Below are positions 45,401 to 50,177 of a DNA stretch of 50,177 bases, piece by piece. Numbering within the stretch: the first letter of the stretch is position 1; each line of letters opens with the position of its first letter. Position numbers and translations under genes: made by a program. The DNA comes from Micromonospora sp. ATCC 39149 (GTDB lineage: Bacteria; Actinomycetota; Actinomycetes; Mycobacteriales; Micromonosporaceae): positions 594,751-644,927 of the forward strand of contig NZ_GG657738.1 of assembly GCF_000158815.1 (NCBI RefSeq), written 5' to 3'. The notes under the pieces are model-generated. The model was not told the DNA's origin. It ran no database searches and saw only the letters and a program-made list of their open reading frames with translations.

Positions 45401-47188
45401 AGCGAGCGCACGGGCTACCCGGTCGACCTCATCGAACTCGACCTCGACCTCGAGGCCGACCTCTCCATCGACTCCATCAAGCGCGCCGAGGTCGCCGGCG
45501 AGGTCGCCCAACGCCTCGAACTCGCCGTCGAAGGCGACGAGAGCGAGCTGGAAGACCTCGTCAAGGCCCGCACCGTCCGCGCCATGGTCACCTGGCTCGA
45601 CGAGAAGCTCAACGGCGCGGTCACCGCGACGGCGACCCTCACCGCCTCGGCGAGCATCGCCGCCCCGGCGGAGACCACCGCAGCCGCGACCCTGGCCGCG
45701 CCGGAGCCGGCCGAAGCCGGGGTCGGCGTCGGGATCGCCCCGAAGCGGTTGGTGGCCCAGGAGAGCGTCCGCACCGAGCCGGTCGGCGACCCGGCCACCG
45801 TGCTCGCCGGCACTAGGTTCCTGATCACCGGCGGCGGCGCCATCGGGGCGTACCTGGCGGAACTGCTCGGCGAGTACGGCGCCAGCGGCCAGCTCGGCGT
45901 GCTCGACAGCGAGCAGGCCGGCCAGGGCTTCGACGGGGTGCTCGTCCTCGACGGGCTCACCAACCTCGACGAGCCGCTGCTGCCCGACGTGTTCCCGCTG
46001 CTGCAACGGGCCCTCGCGACCGGCCCGCGCTGGCTGATGGCCGCCGGGGCCCGCGACGCCACCGGTGCCGCCGACGGCATGCCCGGCCTGTTCCGCACCA
46101 TCGCCCGCGAGTACCCGCAGCTGACCGCCCGCTTCGTGCAGGTGGACCCGGCGGCGGCTCCGGAGGTGCTCGCCCTGCAACTGCTCGACGAGGTGCTCAC
46201 CACCAGCGACGCGCCCGTGGTGGCCCGCCGCGGCGACCACCGGTACGTCGCCGACCTGGTGCCGGTGGAGCTGGGCGCGCTGGCCGCCGGCGGGGCCGGA
46301 CCGGCCGGCGACGGGGTGGCCGAGGCCGCCGCGATCGGCCTGGAGCCGGACTCCGTGATCGTCCTGATCGGCGGGGCGCGGGGCATCACCCCCTGGTTCG
46401 CCCGGACGCTCGCCTCGGCCAGCCGGTGCCGGATCGAGCTGGTCGGCCGTACCCCGCTGCCCGAGGGCCCGGAGGACCCGGCGCTGGCCTCGGCCGGCGA
46501 CAAGTCGGCCCTGGTCGCCGCGCTGGCCCGGCAGGGTCTGCGTAACCCCGCCGAGATCGACCGGACCGCCCAGCGCATCCTGGCCGCCCGGGAGGTCAAC
46601 GCGACCATCGCCGAGCTGACCGAGCTCGGCGGCGAGGTCCGCTACCACAGCCTGGACGTCCGGGACACCGCGGCGACCCGGCACCTGCTGGCCCGCATCC
46701 ACTCCGAGTACGGCCGCATCGACGGCCTGGTGTACGCCGCCGGGATCATCGAGGACAAGCTGATCGCCGAGAAGGACCCGGCGTCGTTCACCCGGGTCTT
46801 CGACACGAAGGTCGACGGGGCGCGCGGGCTGCTGACCGCACTGGACGAGCTGGCCACCAAGCCGCGCTTCGTAGTCTTCTTCGGCAGCATCGCCGCCGCC
46901 TACGGCAACCGGGGGCAGGCCGACTACGCGGCGGCCAACGACGCCCTGGACACGATCGGCACCCGCTACGCGGCGCGGACCGGGGTCCGCTGCGTGACCG
47001 TCCACTGGGGGCCGTGGGCCCCCGGCGCCGGCCACGGTGGCATGGTCACCGCCGAGCTCAGCCGGGAGTACGCCCGCCGTGGCATCGGCCTGATCGACCC
47101 CGAAGAGGGCGCGCTGGCCCTGCTGCGCGAGCTGGCGTGGGCCGACGCGACGGTCACCTCGGTCGTCTACACCGCCTCGGGCTGGTGA
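39448..47188 (+). CDS. PUFA-synthase-like iterative type I synthase: NPD-NPD-KS-AT-ACP-ACP-ACP-KR (frameshift near 44445)
   Basis: About 2579 codons if one extra base near 44445 is ignored. Residues 5-250 form a nitronate-monooxygenase/PfaD-like barrel with a changed active-site motif (RGLEGGGRVS). A second barrel (about 270-620) keeps it (EGAECGGHIGP, His 427; MGTAYLFT), fitting an FMN enoyl reductase. The KS (658-1090) has Cys 849 in TIDAACASS, His 984 in EAHGTGT and His 1024 in IGHTKCAAG. The AT (1216-1530) has FLFPGQGSQ, Ser 1308 in GHSYGE and His 1415. The linker ELLNEYLRATRDMIASQRDV is typical of PfaA-like proteins. Three ACPs carry DLSIDSIKR, the phosphopantetheine-Ser form of PUFA synthases. 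The KR has GGARGITPW and DYAAAND. Upstream of the shift the frame is natural to VDKLR; downstream the other frame resumes at ALPQGSAAVPAV. The product is unknown; a long-chain lipid or polyene is likely. Confidence 0.85.
44750..44962 (+). repeat. ACP repeat, copy 1
   Basis: 213 bp encoding 71 residues from VISERTGYPVDLIELDLDLE to MVTWLDEK. Phosphopantetheine Ser codon at 44828-44830. Identical base for base with copies 2 and 3; spacer to copy 2 is 105 bases and unrelated in sequence except for ADFQ-AIL just before each copy. Confidence 0.95.
45068..45280 (+). repeat. ACP repeat, copy 2
   Basis: Second identical 213-bp ACP unit, 318 bases after the first; phosphopantetheine Ser codon at 45146-45148. 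Followed by a Thr/Val/Ser/Pro-rich linker of 114 bases that is not shared with the first linker. Confidence 0.95.
45395..45607 (+). repeat. ACP repeat, copy 3
   Basis: Third identical 213-bp ACP unit, 327 bases after the second; phosphopantetheine Ser codon at 45473-45475. After it the sequence diverges immediately (KLNGAVTATATL) into the linker before the ketoreductase. Confidence 0.95.
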
Positions 47189-47240
47189 GCGCGCCGATGC
47201 CCCGCAACGCCCCCGCCCACACCGCACGACGGAGGAACCG

Positions 47241-50177
47241 ATGAGCAACGGCGCACCCGCGCCCGGCCAGATCGCGATCGTCGGGATGGCCGCCCTGATG
47301 CCCTCCGCCGGTGACCTGGAGAGCTACTGGAAAAAACCTGATCAACGGGAAAGACGCGATCACCGACGTGCCGCCGCACCGGTGGGACGAGGAGTTCTAC
47401 GACCCGGAGCAGGCGCACCGAGCGGACCGGATGTATTGCCGGCGCGGCGGTTTCGTCGACGACTACGCCACGTTCGAGCCGCTGCGGTTCGGGGTGATGC
47501 CCGCCTCCATCGGTGACATCGAGCCGGACCAGCTCATCACGCTGGAGGTGGCCGCCGCCGCGATCGACGACGCAGGCGGCAGCGACAAGCTGCCCGACGG
47601 CGAGCGGGTCGGCGTCATCCTCGGCCGGGGCGGCATCCTCAGCCCCGCCCAGGCGCGTTACGCCCAGCGGGTACGGATGTCCAGCCAGGTCATCGGGATC
47701 CTGCGGGAGCTGATCCCGGACGTCGACCCGGCCCGGCTGGAGCTACTGCGCAAGAAGTTCGACGAGCGGCTCGGCCCGTACCAGCCGGAGGGGACCATCG
47801 GCCTGGTGCCGAACCTGGCCGCCTCCCGGGTGGCCAACCGGCTCAACCTGCGCGGCCCCGCGTACACCATCGACGCGGCCTGCGCCTCCTCGCTGATCGC
47901 CGTGGACCAGGGCATCACCGAGCTGGTCAACGGCCGGCTCGACGCGGTGCTCGCCGGCGGCGTGCACCACGTGCACGACATCAGCTTCTGGTCGGTGTTC
48001 AACCAGCTCCGGGCGTTGTCGCGGCAGGGCGAGATCCGGCCGTTCGACGCCGCCGCCGACGGGCTGCTCATCGGCGAGGGCACCGGCGTGGTGGTGCTCA
48101 AGCGGTATGCCGACGCGGTGCGCGACGGCGACCGGATCTACGCGGTGATCCGGGGCAGCGGGGTCTCCAGCGACGGCCGCTCGGCGAGCATGTTCAACCC
48201 GGCGGTCTCCGGGCAGGTGTTGGCCATCAAGCGGGCCTGGGAGGCCGCCGGGCTCGACCCGACCGCCCCCGACGCGCTGGGGCTGCTGGAGGCGCACGGC
48301 ACCGGCACCCCGACCGGGGACGCCGCCGAGCTGACCACGGTGGCCGAGGTGTTCGGCCCGTACACCGGCGGCCCTCGCCCGGTGATCGGGTCGGTCAAGT
48401 CGATGATCGGGCACACCATGCCGGCCGCCGGCGTCGCCGGCCTGATCAAGGCCGCCATGGCGGTCTACCGGGGGGTGCTCCCACCCACTCTGCACTGCGA
48501 GTCCCCCCGGGCCGAGATGGCCGCGACCCGGTTCGCCCCGATCGCCACCGCGCAGCCGTGGGAGAGCGACGGGCCGCGCCGGGCCGGGGTCAACGCCTTC
48601 GGTTTCGGCGGGATCAACGCCCACCTGGTCATCGAGCAGGCGCCCGCGTCTGCGGGCGAGCCGCTCGTCGCGGTGGGCGCGCCCGCCGCCGGCGCCGGGA
48701 CGGTCACCGTCGACGAGCCGGACCAGGTGCTCTGGCTGGCCGCGCCGAGCCCGGCCGGGCTCGCCGAGCTGCTGGACCGCGACGACCAGACGGTACGCCA
48801 GCTCGGCGCCGACCTGGCCGAGCGCTCGGGCGGCGACGCACCGGGGCGGACCCGTCTCGGCATCGTCAACCCCACCGACAAGCTGCTCGCGGTGGCCCGC
48901 AAGACGGTGGCCCGGGGGCTGGCGTGGCGGGGTGGGCGGGACATCTGGTTCAGCCCGGAGCCGCTGCTGGCCGACGGGGCGGGCAAGCTCGCGTTCGTCT
49001 TCCCCGGTCTGGAGGCGGAGTTCTCGCCACGCACCGCCGACCTGGCCGCCCACTTCGGGCTGCCCGACCGGGAATGGTCCGCGGCCGACCTGGGCCGGCA
49101 CGGCGCCGGCCTGATCGAGGTCGGCAAACTGCTCAACGAGGCGCTGGAACGCATCAACGTGCGGCCCGACGCCGTGTCCGGGCACAGCATCGGCGAGTGG
49201 ACCGCCGCCGCCGTCAGCGGCCAGATCAGCACCGCCGCGATGGACGAGTTCCTGGAGCTGTTCAACGCCGACTCGGTGGAGGTTTCCGGGTACGTCTTCG
49301 CGGCGGTCGGCGCGGGCGCCGACCGGGTCACCCCGCTGCTCGGGGACTTCCCCGGGGTCGTCCTCTCGCACGACAACGCGCCGGGCCAGTCCGTGGTGAA
49401 CGGGCCGGAGACGCAGGTGGACCGCCTGGTGGAGGCGCTGCGTACCCGCAACATCCTGTGCCAGAAGCTGCCGTTCCGCTCGGCGTTCCACACCCCGGCC
49501 TTCGCCGAGGGGCTGACCTCGATCGGCGCGGCGCTTGGCCGGTGGGAGGTCCACCCGACCCGGATGCCGGTGTGGTCGGCGACCCTGCACGCACCGTTCC
49601 CGGACGACGAGGACCAGGTCAACCACATCTTCGTCCGGCACATGATGGAGCCGGTCTGGTTCCGGCAGACCGTCGACGCCATGTACGCCGACGGGTTCCG
49701 GGTCTTCCTCCAGGTCGGCGCGGGGCAGCTCGCCTCGCTGGTCAGCGACAACCTGCGCGGGCGGGACCATCTCGCCATGCCGGTGAACACCTCGCACCGC
49801 AGCGGGCTCAACCAGCTCCGCCGAGTGGCCACCGCGCTGTGGGTGGAGGGTGCCGCCCCGAACCTGCGGGCGTTGACCGCCCCGGTCCGTACCGCGCCGG
49901 CGGCACCGGTGAAGCCCACCGGCAGCACCGGTCGGCGCGGACCCCGAGTGAAGCTCGACCTCGGCGGCCCCCTGGTCCGCCTCGGCCCGGAGGCGGCCGG
50001 CCTGCTCGGCCTCACGGTCACGTCGGGCGGAACCGTCGCGCCGGCCACCGTGCGGGCCGCCGGCAACGGGGGACCCGCCGCCCGACCGACGGTGGGCAAC
50101 GGCACACCGGCCGCACCCCGCCCGGCTGCCGGCAACGGGGCACCGGCCACCCGGCCGGCCGCCGCGCCCGCCCGCGG
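47241..50177 (+). CDS. PUFA-synthase-like second subunit: KS-AT, runs off the window (frameshift at 47331-47336)
   Basis: GGAGG precedes ATG 47241. The frame reads SNGAPAPGQIAIVGMAALMP then SAGDLESYWK, and breaks in a run of six A (47331-47336). One A fewer gives tgg-aaa-aac-ctg, continuing NLINGKDAITDVPPHRWDEE, and the frame stays open to the window end. KS: Cys 214 in TIDAACASS, His 352 in EAHGTGTPTGD, His 391 in IGHTMPAAG, so it is a full catalytic KS rather than a chain-length factor. AT: entry motif FVFPGLEAEF lacks the usual GQG, but Ser 649 in SGHSIGEWTAAA and His in RSAFHTPAF are present. After the AT comes a strand LDLGGPLVRLGPEAAGLL and an Ala/Pro/Gly linker with a repeated GNG-PA unit. 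It is 52 bases from the first synthase gene and surely in the same operon. Dehydratase functions are expected further downstream. Confidence 0.85.

Noticed and set aside
44315..47248. 977-codon minus-strand frame opposite the ACP-KR region, with repeated blocks
   Set aside because: The repeats are simply the reverse of the three ACP units; composition and lack of family features show it is not a gene.
47331..47337. AAAAAAC as a programmed -1 slippery site
   Set aside because: A -1 shift would lead to acc-tga and immediate termination; only a +1 shift or loss of one A restores the KS, so the classical heptamer mechanism does not fit.
1..50177. CRISPR arrays, tRNA or rRNA genes, insertion sequences, phage genes
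   Set aside because: No regularly spaced short repeats, no cloverleaf or rRNA segments and no transposase or integrase motifs were found on reading both strands; the only tandem repeats are the ACP units and Pro/Thr linkers.

Overview
The window is about 72-74 % GC with strong third-position GC bias. Its gene content (a secreted cellulase and an esterase with family-2 cellulose-binding modules, several LacI regulators, Tat-exported enzymes) and a short intergenic repeat that I associate with Micromonospora and Salinispora point to a filamentous actinomycete of the Micromonosporaceae, probably Micromonospora. The species cannot be fixed from the sequence alone.

Layout. 1-9.9 kb is mixed housekeeping: the tail of a sulfatase-fold membrane protein, a small Cys-containing protein, two tiny coupled ORFs leading into a methyltransferase, a decayed GntR regulator, a PhoD phosphatase, a lipid kinase, an FMN reductase, an exported amidase with a small partner, and an epoxide hydrolase divergent from a MarR regulator. 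9.9-24.9 kb is an L-arabinose island. It holds a giant secreted two-module GH43 arabinan-degrading enzyme (frameshifted), a LacI regulator, and a seven-gene operon in the order araB, araD, ytfQ, ytfR, ytfT, yjfF, araA, all on the minus strand. A promoter whose -10 box lies inside a LacI-type operator sits just upstream of araB. The transporter is of the furanose type, so the pieces fit a path from extracellular arabinan to arabinofuranose uptake to ribulose-5-phosphate and xylulose-5-phosphate.

24.9-28.8 kb carries a long non-coding stretch, a second LacI regulator with palindromic operators, and a CBM2-GH5 cellulase with a CebR-like box upstream. 28.8-34.2 kb is a complete five-gene oligopeptide/oligosaccharide-type ABC operon on the minus strand. 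34.4-38.6 kb has a STAS-domain remnant, a NhaA antiporter, a CBM2-linked esterase and a TauE/SafE permease.

38.6-50.2 kb is the most unusual part. An 820-base, relatively AT-rich, structured leader precedes two very large genes of a PUFA-synthase-like (secondary lipid) iterative type I system. The first encodes two tandem nitronate-monooxygenase/PfaD-like barrels, KS, AT, three ACPs and KR; the three ACPs are identical over 213 bp at DNA level. The second encodes KS and AT and runs off the window. Each gene is interrupted by one apparent single-base frameshift. With the GH43 break this makes three in 50 kb, so assembly error must be excluded before calling any of them biological.
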